A stretch of DNA of 10,514 bases from Baffinella frigidus (lineage: Eukaryota > Cryptophyceae > Cryptomonadales > Baffinellaceae). The stretch spans positions 123,311 through 133,824 of the forward strand of contig MU647253.1 of the NCBI GenBank assembly GCA_026770585.1, read 5' to 3'. A program made the translations under genes and the position numbers. Shown here piece after piece: positions 1-5,905 of this stretch. The notes under the pieces are model-generated. The model made no database searches. It saw nothing but the letters and a program-made list of their open reading frames with translations, and had not been told where the DNA came from. Position 1 is the stretch's first letter. Each line of letters begins with the position of its first letter.

Positions 1-15
1 GGGGGGGGGGGGGGG
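1..15. repeat. poly-G run at the window edge
   Basis: Fifteen consecutive G at the extreme left edge. Together with the heptamer array at the other end it suggests the contig stops in low-complexity sequence. The following bases to 143 hold only a 42-codon open frame (23-148, plus) with no recognisable feature. Confidence 0.9.
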
Positions 16-143
16 CGAAAAAATGGCAAGGTTCAAGGCGGGGGAAGCCGAGGGAGCGCCGATGAAGTTGATTGGACATCCGGGTGTGTTGCAGTCAACT
101 CACTCTCAGAGGCGGGCCCCTCCAAACCTCCACTTTGAGCTCA

Positions 144-300
144 GCTAATGCCAGAAGCCAACGCCAGCGGACCCCTTAGCCTACGGTAGGAACCCCCCCT
201 CCTCCTACGAAGTTTAAAACAAAAAGGTCTTTAAAAGGCGTAGGAGGGGGGCTCCTACCGTAGGCAATCCGTAGGCTCTAAGTACCTCGCTGGCATTAGC
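144..300. mobile_element. 157-bp foldback (MITE-like) element
   Basis: The ends are a perfect 11-bp inverted pair, GCTAATGCCAG at 144-154 and its complement at 290-300. Nested inside are GCCAGCG/CGCTGGC (163-169 with 288-294) and a longer arm, GCCTACGGTAGG at 179-190 with its complement at 254-265, continued by a C-rich/G-rich pair (about 191-210 with 238-253). The centre (211-237) is A+T-rich. The structure is a strong hairpin with no coding capacity, as in a non-autonomous foldback element. The CTACGGTAG core recurs in other elements of this window. I see no clear target-site duplication. Confidence 0.75.
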
Positions 301-312
301 TTTTCAGATGAT

Positions 313-1032
313 CTAGGCTGCTCTTGCGTAGTGCGCGTGGGGTTTTGGACTCTGGGGTGTGTTTCGCGTTTCGTGTTTCGTGTTTCGTGTTTCAGGTTTC
401 GTGTTTCGTGTTTCTGGGGGGGGAGGGACCAAAGCGGAGGCCATCATCGCTTTCTGCATGTCGACCGAGCAGGGGAGGGGCTGGCGCTGCTGCTGCCCAA
501 GTTGTTGCTGCTGCTGCTGCTGTTGGTGCCCGGCCAACCTGCCAGGGGGGACGCGAGGTTTGATAAATCGACAAGCCTGTGCACCAGCGGGAGACGTGAG
601 GGCTCTAGCACAGCGAGGGGTCGGGGACGATCAGCACTTGCCGCTCGCAGACGCGCACCCTCCCGCCGGGTTCGAACGCAGGGGGGGGGGGCGGGGGGGG
701 CGGGGGGGGCAAGGGCAGAGGGACTTTCGGGCGCTCATTTTTGGTGCAAGTTGGTGCGAATCCTCCCGAGCTAGATTCCCCGCCGCAACCCAACCGCAAG
801 CCACAGCCGTCTACCTGTCCATCGAGGGGAGTTGCTGCATCCCTCCCGGCAGCATCCCCCCCGCGCCACGGCCGGGCGCGAATTGCGGAGTCGTCCCTGG
901 GAACATCCCCGGGAGCGGCTGGGCGTTGCGGGCGAACTGTTGCATCTGCATCTGCATCATCGGCGGCCACGGCTGCGGCGGCCCGCCGTTGAGGTTCTGA
1001 TCGCCCCCTATACCTCCACGCCCGCGCTGCAT
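313..1032 (-). CDS. Two-exon Gln/Gly/Pro-rich protein, unrecognised
   Basis: Exon 1 is 1032-815 and exon 2 is 538-313, both on the minus strand. Exon 1 begins ATG-CAG and encodes about 72 residues: an RGRGG start, then a Met/Gln stretch (MMQMQMQQF), then Gly/Pro/Met segments (LPGMFPG, GRGAGGMLPGG). It ends ATG-GAC-AG before GTAGAC. Exon 2 starts after a pyrimidine-rich CCCCCCTGGCAG. Joining 815 to 538 restores one frame (Met-Asp-Arg-Leu-Ala-Gly-His), which runs straight into eight Gln and then LGQQQRQPLP. Without splicing both frames stop or lack a start. The product would be about 147 residues, low-complexity and disordered, as in RNA-binding or transcription-coactivator tails. I recognise no domain. 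The last 35 residues come from a heptamer repeat, so the true 3' end may differ. The first ATG follows an in-frame TAG that also fits a splice acceptor (TCTCCTGTCTAG), so the gene may extend further upstream. Coding is likely; the exon ends are inferred. Confidence 0.55.
361..416. repeat. 8 x 7-bp array, GTTTCGT
   Basis: Eight consecutive heptamers read GTTTCGC, three GTTTCGT, GTTTCAG, two GTTTCGT, GTTTCTG. The 7-bp period matches the telomere-like arrays elsewhere in the window. If the neighbouring Q-rich exon is translated to its stop, the array encodes a minus-strand peptide of period seven residues (ETRNTKP, ETRNTKH, ETRNT). Confidence 0.9.
501..526 (-). repeat. CAG/CAA codon tract (polyGln)
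   Basis: The plus strand shows GTT/GCT trinucleotides. On the minus strand they read as mixed CAG and CAA codons coding for eight consecutive Gln just after the predicted splice junction. Mixed codons argue for a selected Gln tract rather than a pure slippage product. Confidence 0.75.
539..814 (-). other. Predicted 276-bp GT-AG intron
   Basis: The minus-strand donor is GACAG|GTAGAC (exon ends at 815) and the acceptor is CCTGGCAG|GTTGG (exon resumes at 538). The splice keeps the frame between two Gln-rich exons. The intron holds a near-continuous G run on the plus strand (681-709), which is a pyrimidine tract in the transcript. Confidence 0.55.
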
Positions 1033-1268
1033 CGTCTAGACAGGAGACCTCCTCTCCGGCTCAAGCTCGGAAGGTACCAGCCAGCTGCGGATCCACCGAG
1101 GAGGAACGAGGGATCCTTGCTGCACCCGGGGGCACAGCTTTTTTAGAGTCTCAAACCGCCAATGGTGCCCGCTTGCGTTAGGTCCACCGTCTTCCAGATC
1201 GCAGCTCAGGCGGTGGAAGAGGAGGGGAAGCCCAGATGGAGACCGAAAATTTGACACCTCTCGATGAC

Positions 1269-1297
1269 GTTTTTCTTCGCGACAGGCAAAACCCGGG
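1269..1297. repeat. 29-bp direct repeat, copy 1
   Basis: GTTTTTCTTCGCGACAGGCA followed by AAACCCGGG. An identical 29-bp copy lies at 2229-2257. In both places it immediately precedes another repeat module, so it looks like a border segment of a larger mosaic repeat. Confidence 0.9.
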
Positions 1298-1337
1298 GTC
1301 AACCCTTCAAAGCAAAACCCGGGGTCAACCCTTCAAA
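1286..1337. repeat. 26-bp tandem repeat, two copies
   Basis: Two identical 26-bp units (1286-1311 and 1312-1337), starting GCAAAACCCGGGGTCAACCC and ending TTCAAA. They lead directly into a CCTAAAGGA tract. Confidence 0.9.
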
Positions 1338-1355
1338 TTCAAACCTAAAGGACCT

Positions 1356-1419
1356 AAAAGGACCAAAGGAGGGGAAGGAACCATGACATTTTTCTTACCC
1401 AGATTATTTTGTTCAGGAC
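1356..1419. repeat. 64-bp direct repeat, copy 1
   Basis: Identical over 64 bases to 1827-1890. It begins AAAAGGACCAAAGGAGGGGA and ends GATTATTTTGTTCAGGAC. Both copies are preceded by short tandem units (CCTAAAGGA in one, AAAGCACC in the other), and sequence identity stops abruptly at both edges. Confidence 0.92.
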
Positions 1420-1428
1420 TCATCCCCG

Positions 1429-1812
1429 CTCCCCAAACGTTTAGCGGCTTCGCTCCCCAAACCCTTCTGACCTGCTTTACGAACGCCGTCAACTTACACC
1501 CTGAAAGTGATTTAAGCAAAACCCCTCTAAATCAAAGCACTAAACTAAACCTGAAGGACCTAAAGGACCTAAAGGACCTAGTGTCAATAAGTGTCAAATC
1601 ACCTAGTGTCAAAGGAACGAAATCAACGACGCAAGGAAAGGTTGAAATACCTTGTTTTTTGTTTGTTTGTTTTTGGTGCTTGAAAAGGAGGCAAAGGGGA
1701 CTCGGTTGGGCCCGAATGGGTTGGGCCGGGGAACTCACCCGTAGATTACTCCTAACTCCTCAAGAGTGAGGTGGGATGTGGCCTTCGATGTGAGTGTAAA
1801 TAAAAGCACCAA
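1429..1812. repeat. Composite repeat, copy 1 (two modules)
   Basis: Module 1 (1429-1522) matches 5513-5621, with five substitutions and a 15-bp indel. Module 2 (1673-1812, 140 bp) matches 5761-5903 and is bounded by the inverted ends TTGGTGCTT and AAGCACCAA. The middle (1523-1672) differs greatly from the other copy and carries CCTAAAGGA units. Module 1 encodes on the minus strand a peptide shared by both copies (FVKQVRRVWGAK ... PLNVWGA). The order and approximate spacing of the modules are kept, so the two copies descend from one about 385-bp unit. The nature of the unit is unknown; module 2 alone resembles a MITE. Confidence 0.8.
1551..1580. repeat. CCTAAAGGA 9-mer tract
   Basis: Successive units of GGACCTAAA, with the first a CTGAA variant. 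Further short tracts of the same 9-mer lie near 1342-1365, 2013-2024, 2324-2340, 2359-2372, 3723-3740, 3845-3866, 4040-4067 and 4131-4150, and one inverted at 5543-5556. The unit contains CCTAAA, the core of the telomeric heptamer. In one plus frame it reads Gly-Pro-Lys. Confidence 0.85.
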
Positions 1813-1830
1813 AGCACCAAAGCACCAAAA
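1801..1830. repeat. AAAGCACC 8-mer tandem tract
   Basis: The inverted end of the module 2 element is followed by three AAAGCACC-type units that grade into AAAAGGACC, where the second 64-bp repeat starts. It looks as if the element end was amplified and then fused to the neighbouring repeat. Confidence 0.75.
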
Positions 1831-1890
1831 GGACCAAAGGAGGGGAAGGAACCATGACATTTTTCTTACCCAGATTATTTTGTTCAGGAC
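1827..1890. repeat. 64-bp direct repeat, copy 2
   Basis: Identical to 1356-1419 over its whole length. After 1890 the two copies diverge at once. Confidence 0.92.
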
Positions 1891-2027
1891 GAAAAAATAT
1901 TTTTGTAAAGGACCTTGCCCCTGCATCTTCATGGAGCGACCCCCAGAATTAGGCAAGGCGGTGTTTGCATTCAACGCAGGCCGAACCGTACTTTAGACTC
2001 CGGGTTTTGGCTGAAGGACCTAAAGGG

Positions 2028-2092
2028 GGTAATGCGGGTGGACTGAAGCGGGAGGATGCTAACGCGGGTGGGTGCTAACGCTTGTCTTGGTA
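2028..2092. repeat. Degenerate GCTAACGCGGGTGG satellite, part 1
   Basis: Imperfect units of about 14-18 bp with the core GCTAACGCGGGTGG. Related units occur at about 2445-2520 and 2632-2755. The core resembles the 17-bp satellite at 4869-5055 (GTGGGCTGACGCGTGTG). Confidence 0.55.
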
Positions 2093-2173
2093 ATTTGCTG
2101 TTGTTGTTTCTGACGCTTGGATTGCCCTGAATTTTGCTGACTTCCCGTACATTAAATCCCAACAATACCACAT

Positions 2174-2221
2174 TCATTTTTGGTGTCTGACTGATTTCAC
2201 ATCAAACCCACACACAATCCC
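2174..2221. repeat. About 48-bp dispersed repeat, copy 1
   Basis: Shares TTTTGGTGT, TGACTGATT and the end CACACAATCCC with 3410-3456, in the same order and spacing and with about ten differences. The function is unknown. Confidence 0.7.
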
Positions 2222-2228
2222 ATTTTTC

Positions 2229-2257
2229 GTTTTTCTTCGCGACAGGCAAAACCCGGG
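2229..2257. repeat. 29-bp direct repeat, copy 2
   Basis: Identical to 1269-1297. Here it is followed at once by member 1 of the dispersed repeat family (2262-2341) instead of the 26-bp tandem unit. Confidence 0.9.
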
Positions 2258-2261
2258 TTTT

Positions 2262-2341
2262 GGAAGGAAGCATGGCCTTTCTACAGAACCAGTTCCGGTG
2301 TCCGCCTATGTTGGGAGCTCGAAGAACCTAAAGGACCTAAA
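2262..2341. repeat. Dispersed repeat family, member 1
   Basis: Contains GGAAGCATGGCCTTTCTACA, TTCCGGTGTCCGCCTA and TGTTGGGAGCTCGAAGAACC, then CCTAAAGGA units. It is nearly identical to 3973-4067, and 4071-4150 is a close relative. Every member ends in the 9-mer tract. Confidence 0.9.
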
Positions 2342-2397
2342 TGGGGGGTAAACCTGATGGACCTAACCTAAAGGACTCGGCTATTCTCAAGCTGCAC

Positions 2398-2445
2398 TGA
2401 ACGCTAAACGCTAAACACTAAAACACTAAACACTAAACACTAACT
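2398..2445. repeat. Degenerate telomere-like heptamers, ACGCTAA/ACACTAA
   Basis: Units of 7-8 bp (CTAAACG, CTAAACA) in a row. They look like altered CCCTAAA repeats. Confidence 0.8.
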
Positions 2446-2520
2446 GAAGCGTGTGGGTAGGCATTGCCGCGAGTGGGCGAGCTCCGACGCGTGTGGATTG
2501 GCTCTGACTCGTGGGACTTG

Positions 2521-2620
2521 CCCCTAACCCCTAACCCCTAACCCCTAACCCCTACCCCCTACCCCCTAACACCTAACACCTAACACCTAACCCCTAACCC
2601 CTAACCCCTAAACACCTAAC
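2521..2620. repeat. CCCCTAA / CACCTAA heptamer array
   Basis: About 14 heptamers: CCCCTAA units, a few CCCCTAC units, a block of three CACCTAA, then CCCCTAA again. The C-rich strand is plus, as in the other arrays to the left of 6920. It is best read as an interstitial variant telomeric repeat. Confidence 0.9.
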
Positions 2621-2631
2621 GTCACGCGTGA

Positions 2632-2755
2632 ACGCTAATGCGGGTGGGCACTATAATGGGTCGGTGTTTTACAGTGCTAACGCGGCTGGGTGCTGAAGAG
2701 GGTGGGTGCCGACGCAACTGGGCTCTAACGCATGTGGATGGGCTAACAGAGAGGA
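2632..2755. repeat. Degenerate GCTAACGCGGGTGG satellite, part 2
   Basis: About seven units of 16-18 bp, such as GCTAATGCGGGTGGGC, GCTAACGCGGCTGGGT, GCTGAAGAGGGTGGGT and GCCGACGCAACTGGGC. They are strongly diverged and probably an old array. Confidence 0.6.
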
Positions 2756-3042
2756 GCAGACGGCAATTAGTTAAGCCCCTTAGACCAGCCGAACACGTAG
2801 ACCGTCGCATGGATAGGTGGGGTATGAGCCTGAGAAGACGACGACATGTCGCATAAGGGTAAGCTAGGGACGTGCTGCCGCGCAACTGTAGGTGGAGGCG
2901 AATCGCTAAGAGTAGCTGTACCTAGGTTGGCCCTAACGGAGACGAGCCGCTCCCCATGTGTCTTTGCACAGCTACATTCTGTACAGCCTGGGGAAAATCC
3001 TTGCACATCCACCTTTCTCTCTCACTTTGGCTGGCTTTTAGG

Positions 3043-3083
3043 GGTCGAGCTGCTTTACAGCATTTATGTAAAGCAACTCGACC
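3043..3083. repeat. Hairpin with 16-bp arms
   Basis: GGTCGAGCTGCTTTAC at 3043-3058 pairs with 3068-3083 with one mismatch across a 9-base loop. Weaker pairing (GCTTTTAGG with CTGCTAAAGG) extends it to about 3033-3093. It may be a short foldback element. Confidence 0.75.
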
Positions 3084-3409
3084 GGGCTGCTAAAGGATCC
3101 GTTTAGGGCTAATGTGTATTTTGTAGTGTGGTCGGAGTGGGACCTGAAGTCGGAACTACCTCCGATACTGTAGGAGGACTAAGTGGGGTACACGCACCCT
3201 TACAATAACCCAACGACCGTTGGATGAGGGTAAGGATCGCTGAACCCAACGATGTCAAACATCGCAGGCATTAGGCTTGACCCCTCACTTGACAAGGTTC
3301 CGACGACCGTCTCCACAGATAATTGCACACTAACATACAACGTACACCTTAGAGTTCGCCGTCCGTACATCGGGGGAGACTCCTACACAACATATTTTCT
3401 CTCGTTTCA
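3084..3409. other. No gene recognised; one small hairpin
   Basis: Intermediate base composition, with open frames too short to support. The only structure is a hairpin at 3198-3235: outer arms CCTTAC/GTAAGG and inner arms CCAACG/CGTTGG. Confidence 0.5.
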
Positions 3410-3456
3410 CTTCTTTTGGTGTATGACTGATTCCACCTCACACCCCCACACAATCC
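3410..3456. repeat. About 48-bp dispersed repeat, copy 2
   Basis: Diverged partner of 2174-2221, sharing TTTTGGTGT, TGACTGATT and CACACAATCCC. Confidence 0.7.
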
Positions 3457-3470
3457 CTCTAACCTTGTGG

Positions 3471-3513
3471 GGTATCCGTGGTTGGAGCTCCCATACCTCA
3501 ACCATGGGATACC
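3471..3513. repeat. Hairpin, GGTATCC...GGATACC
   Basis: GGTATCCGTGGTTG at 3471-3484 pairs with CAACCATGGGATACC at 3499-3513, with a one-base bulge. It follows the dispersed repeat directly. Confidence 0.65.
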
Positions 3514-3632
3514 ATGAGCCTCATAAAGGCTGACTTGGGTTCGGTGTGTGTGATGAGCGCGATTTTCTGGATCAACTCAAGCACCCCAACAGAGCCACCC
3601 TGTATCCCCTCTTCACGAGCCTCTGCACTGGA

Positions 3633-3752
3633 GAGCTCAACACGATCCGAAAGCAAAAATGATTTCTCTGCAGATCCCTTCTACGGAACGGCGTGTCGTT
3701 GGCATATGTTGGGCGAAATGAAAACCTAAAGGACCTAAAAAGGAACCAAAAG
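3633..3752. repeat. Dispersed repeat family, member 2 (diverged)
   Basis: Shares GAGCTCAA, GAAAGC, TTTCTCTGC, GGCGTGTCGTTGGCA and ATGTTGGG with the next unit (3754-3866), forming a tandem pair with a period of about 121 bp. It aligns more loosely with members 1, 4 and 5 and ends in the same AACCTAAAGGACC tract. Confidence 0.75.
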
Positions 3753-3753
3753 T

Positions 3754-3866
3754 GGGAGCTCAATGCGATTCGAAAGCGAAAATGCTTTCTCTGCTGATCC
3801 TTTCTACGGAAGGGCGTGTCGTTGGCAAATGTTGGGAGAAATTAAAACCTAAAGGACCTCAAGGAC
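3754..3866. repeat. Dispersed repeat family, member 3 (diverged)
   Basis: Tandem partner of 3633-3752, about 85 percent alike by eye, again ending AAAACCTAAAGGACCTCAAG. Confidence 0.8.
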
Positions 3867-3972
3867 ATTTTTCATTTTTTTTAATAAACATGGTCCTGTG
3901 TAAATCGGACGCTTCACCCCCCTCGTTTTTAGCCGGTCCTGCCGCGATCCTCTGTACAGGGGGGCTGGATGT

Positions 3973-4067
3973 GATCCGAAAGGAAGCATGGCCTTTCTAC
4001 AGAACAAGTTCCGGTGTCCGCCTATGTTGGGAGCTCGAAGAACCTAAAGGACCTAAAGGACCTAAAG
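3973..4067. repeat. Dispersed repeat family, member 4
   Basis: Almost identical to 2262-2341 (AACAAGTTCC in place of AACCAGTTCC in the core). It is followed by three clean CCTAAAGGA units. On the plus strand the end of an open frame reads Glu-Pro-Lys-Gly-Pro-Lys, but codons before it show no known protein. Confidence 0.9.
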
Positions 4068-4070
4068 TGT

Positions 4071-4150
4071 GAAAGGAAGCATGGCCTTTCTGCAGGATAA
4101 GTTCCGGTGTCCGCCTACGGTGGGAGTTAAAAGAACCTCAAGGACCTAAA
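4071..4150. repeat. Dispersed repeat family, member 5
   Basis: Begins GAAAGGAAGCATGGCCTTTC only three bases after member 4. It shares TTCCGGTGTCCGCCTA and ends AAGAACCTCAAGGACCTAAA. Confidence 0.88.
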
Positions 4151-4233
4151 GAGGCGTGGGATGTTTCCCTTCAACCGTGGGTATAAAGCCGTGGGCGTAG
4201 AGCAAGTGCAAGACCACGTTGCCCAAGGGAACG

Positions 4234-4367
4234 GGTCTGTGGATACTACCCCATGTAGGATGACTGGAGTGACTTTACACAGGTCACGTCCACTACAACG
4301 AGATTTAGGCCCACGGCACTGTGTAAAGTCACTCCGGTCATCCTACATGGGGTAGTATCCCCAGACC
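4234..4367. mobile_element. 134-bp foldback with 48-bp arms
   Basis: The arms at 4234-4281 and 4320-4367 are inverted copies matching at 46 of 48 positions, separated by a 38-bp loop. The arm begins GGTCTGTGGATACTACCCCA and ends GACTTTACACA. It is non-coding. The low divergence of the arms points to recent insertion or selection on the hairpin. No target-site duplication is obvious, and its ends differ from the other families here. Confidence 0.88.
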
Positions 4368-4410
4368 GGACGTCGACCAGGAGATGGAGGGGACTGGATT
4401 CCGTATGTAG

Positions 4411-4496
4411 AACCCTAAACCCTAATCCCTAAACCCTAAACCCTAAACCCTAAACCCTCAACCCTAAACCCTAAACCCGAAACCCTAAACCCTGAA
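4411..4496. repeat. Interstitial telomeric repeat, (CCCTAAA)n
   Basis: About 12 heptamers, mostly CCCTAAA, with single-base variants (TCCCTAA, CCCTCAA, CCCGAAA, CCCTGAA). This is the plant/algal-type telomere unit, C-rich on plus. Confidence 0.92.
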
Positions 4497-4868
4497 CATC
4501 TGCTTCGTGAAATGCAGGACCGAGCCCCCCTTTTCCCTCTCTGCCTCCGTGCCGCCCGCGCGCAGAACTTGATCACTGCAAGGTTCCAGCTCGCGTTTGC
4601 CCACAGCGCCCTGCCATCCTGCGTCGCGCGCTCCTGACCCAACCCCAGCCCGCCTGAGCCAGAAACTCAGATCAAAATTCTGACGGGTGGCCGCGCTCGG
4701 GTTTCTCCCGGGTCTCTCCGCGCTGGGGGGGGGATAGCGTGGACCTGAGCAGCGCGTTCAGCCCGCGCCGCGCAGGGGAAGCCGGAACACCGAACGGCGG
4801 AACCCCCCACAGGTGCAGCCGCCCGCCACAGCTTGCTCGCTGGTCGGACGTTAACGGACTATTGGAGT
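4497..4868. other. GC-rich segment, possible plus-strand splice acceptor
   Basis: No gene can be called. The plus strand has a long pyrimidine tract (about 4525-4560) ending GCGCGCAG|AACTTG at 4565/4566, a plausible 3' splice site. The frames after it stop within about 20-30 codons. A second open stretch at about 4738-4910 (plus) has coding-like GC composition but no recognisable motif. Confidence 0.25.
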
Positions 4869-5055
4869 GTGGACTGATGCGGATGGTGGGCTGAAGGGTG
4901 TGGTGGGCTGACGCGTATGGTGGACTGACGTGATTGGTGAGCTGACACGATTGGTGGGCTGACTCGTGTGGTGTGCTGACGCGTGTGGTGGGCTGACGCT
5001 TGTGGTGGGCTGACACGTGTGGTGGACTGACGCGTGTCGTGAACCGACGGGGGCA
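4869..5055. repeat. 17-bp satellite, 11 units
   Basis: Eleven consecutive 17-bp units with consensus GTGGGCTGACGCGTGTG; the last unit is degenerate. Units differ by 1-4 bases. All three minus-strand frames stay open through the array, so it creates overlapping long open frames that need not be genes. Confidence 0.93.
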
Positions 5056-5124
5056 CCCAACATGCACGGGGGCACCCCACATGCACGGGGGCACCCCACA
5101 TGCACGGGGACACCCCAAAACACC
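5049..5124. repeat. 19-bp satellite, 4 units
   Basis: Units at 5049-5067, 5068-5086, 5087-5105 and 5106-5124 with consensus GGGGGCACCCCACATGCAC. The second and third are identical. The array starts inside the last unit of the 17-bp satellite. Confidence 0.92.
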
Positions 5125-5429
5125 GAAACAATGGGCCATGACTGCCCCACAACACTATCTATCGACCATGACTGCCCTCCTACCCTGGCACGCCCAGAAG
5201 GACTGCACTTACAACACCCACGCCAGCCTCCCACTCTGCCACTTGTGGCAGACGGAGCTCGCTTGCCCTCTTAGTGAATCCATTGCCGAGCCCCGTCGAT
5301 TTCAGTTGCTCAGCACACGCCGAGCACCCACTCAGCACCGTGCAAATTCCCTCTCTGGAGTGGTACCTACTGACCCCTCGCGCCGCTCCCATGGCGTGGG
5401 GGTGAATACGAACCTCACCATTCACCACT
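5125..5429. other. No gene supported; one palindromic site
   Basis: A plus frame runs through here, but it enters from the satellites and shows no domain. A perfect hairpin CTGCCAC-TT-GTGGCAG lies at 5236-5251; a sister copy with one changed loop base is at 5692-5707. Confidence 0.5.
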
Positions 5430-5510
5430 CAAGCCTCCCCCAAAAGGCTCCTCACACCTCAAGCCCCCCACAAAGGGCCCCTTCAAGCCTCCCCCAACAG
5501 GCTCCTCATC
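5430..5510. repeat. 24-30-bp tandem repeat, 3 units
   Basis: Units start at 5430, 5460 and 5484 with CAAGCCTCCCCCAAAAGGCT-type sequence followed by CCTCA. They lead straight into the second composite repeat. Confidence 0.8.
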
Positions 5511-5512
5511 CT

Positions 5513-5903
5513 TGCTCCCCAAACATTTAGCGGCTTCGCTTTAGGTCCTTTAGCTCCCCAAACCCTTCTGACCTGCTTTACAAACACCGTCAACTTAGAC
5601 CCTGAAAGTGACTTAAGCAAAAATCCAGTCCCTCCTCTGATCTCATCGCAGAGGAAACTAAAGACCAATCACTAACTATAATCACCTCACGCTGCCACTC
5701 GTGGCAGAACAAGAACGAGACCATCGACGACGTCGCTCCACAGGCTTAATGCCTTGTTTTTTGGTGCTTGAAAAGGGGAAAGGGGAAAGGGCTCGGTGCA
5801 ACCCGAGTGGGTAGGTCCGGGGAGCTCACCCGTAGATTACTCCCAACTCCTCAAGAGTGAGCTGGGCTGTGGCCTTCGATGTGAGTGTAAATAAAAGCAC
5901 CAA
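5513..5903. repeat. Composite repeat, copy 2 (two modules)
   Basis: Module 1 (5513-5621) matches 1429-1522 but carries a 15-bp insertion, TTAGGTCCTTTAGCT, which holds an inverted CCTAAAGGA unit and keeps the minus-strand frame (adds Gly-Pro-Lys-Ala-Lys). Module 2 (5761-5903, 143 bp) matches 1673-1812, with the same inverted ends TTGGTGCTT/AAGCACCAA. The centre carries CTGCCACTCGTGGCAG (5692-5707). The element ends just before the large telomeric array. Confidence 0.8.
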
Positions 5904-5905
5904 CG

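Noticed and set aside
359-1000. 213-codon plus-strand frame with Cys run
   Set aside because: It is the antisense of the CAG tract, the intron and the Gln-rich exons; the Cys run is (TGC)n read on the wrong strand.
1036-1302. 88-codon minus-strand frame just upstream of the Q-rich gene
   Set aside because: It ends at the TAG four bases before the first ATG of exon 1 and overlaps the repeated segment at 1269-1302. It could hold an upstream exon, but I found no clear donor and left it out.
1790-1806. AATAAA-type polyadenylation signal in GTGAGTGTAAATAAAAG
   Set aside because: The motif is part of the repeated module 2 element (also at 5881-5897) and no gene ends nearby on the plus strand.
3752-4072. 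106-codon plus-strand frame ending in Gly-Pro-Lys repeats
   Set aside because: It spans two members of the dispersed repeat and its end is the 9-mer tract. Other members are not open in the same frame.
4672-5234. Long minus-strand open frames (127-155 codons) rich in His, Thr and Pro
   Set aside because: They are produced by the 17-bp and 19-bp satellites, which lack stops in all three frames. No sequence outside the repeats supports coding.
5000-5530. 176-codon plus-strand frame
   Set aside because: It begins in the satellites and ends in the 24-30-bp tandem repeat. The part between shows no domain, splice signal or codon bias that I could support.
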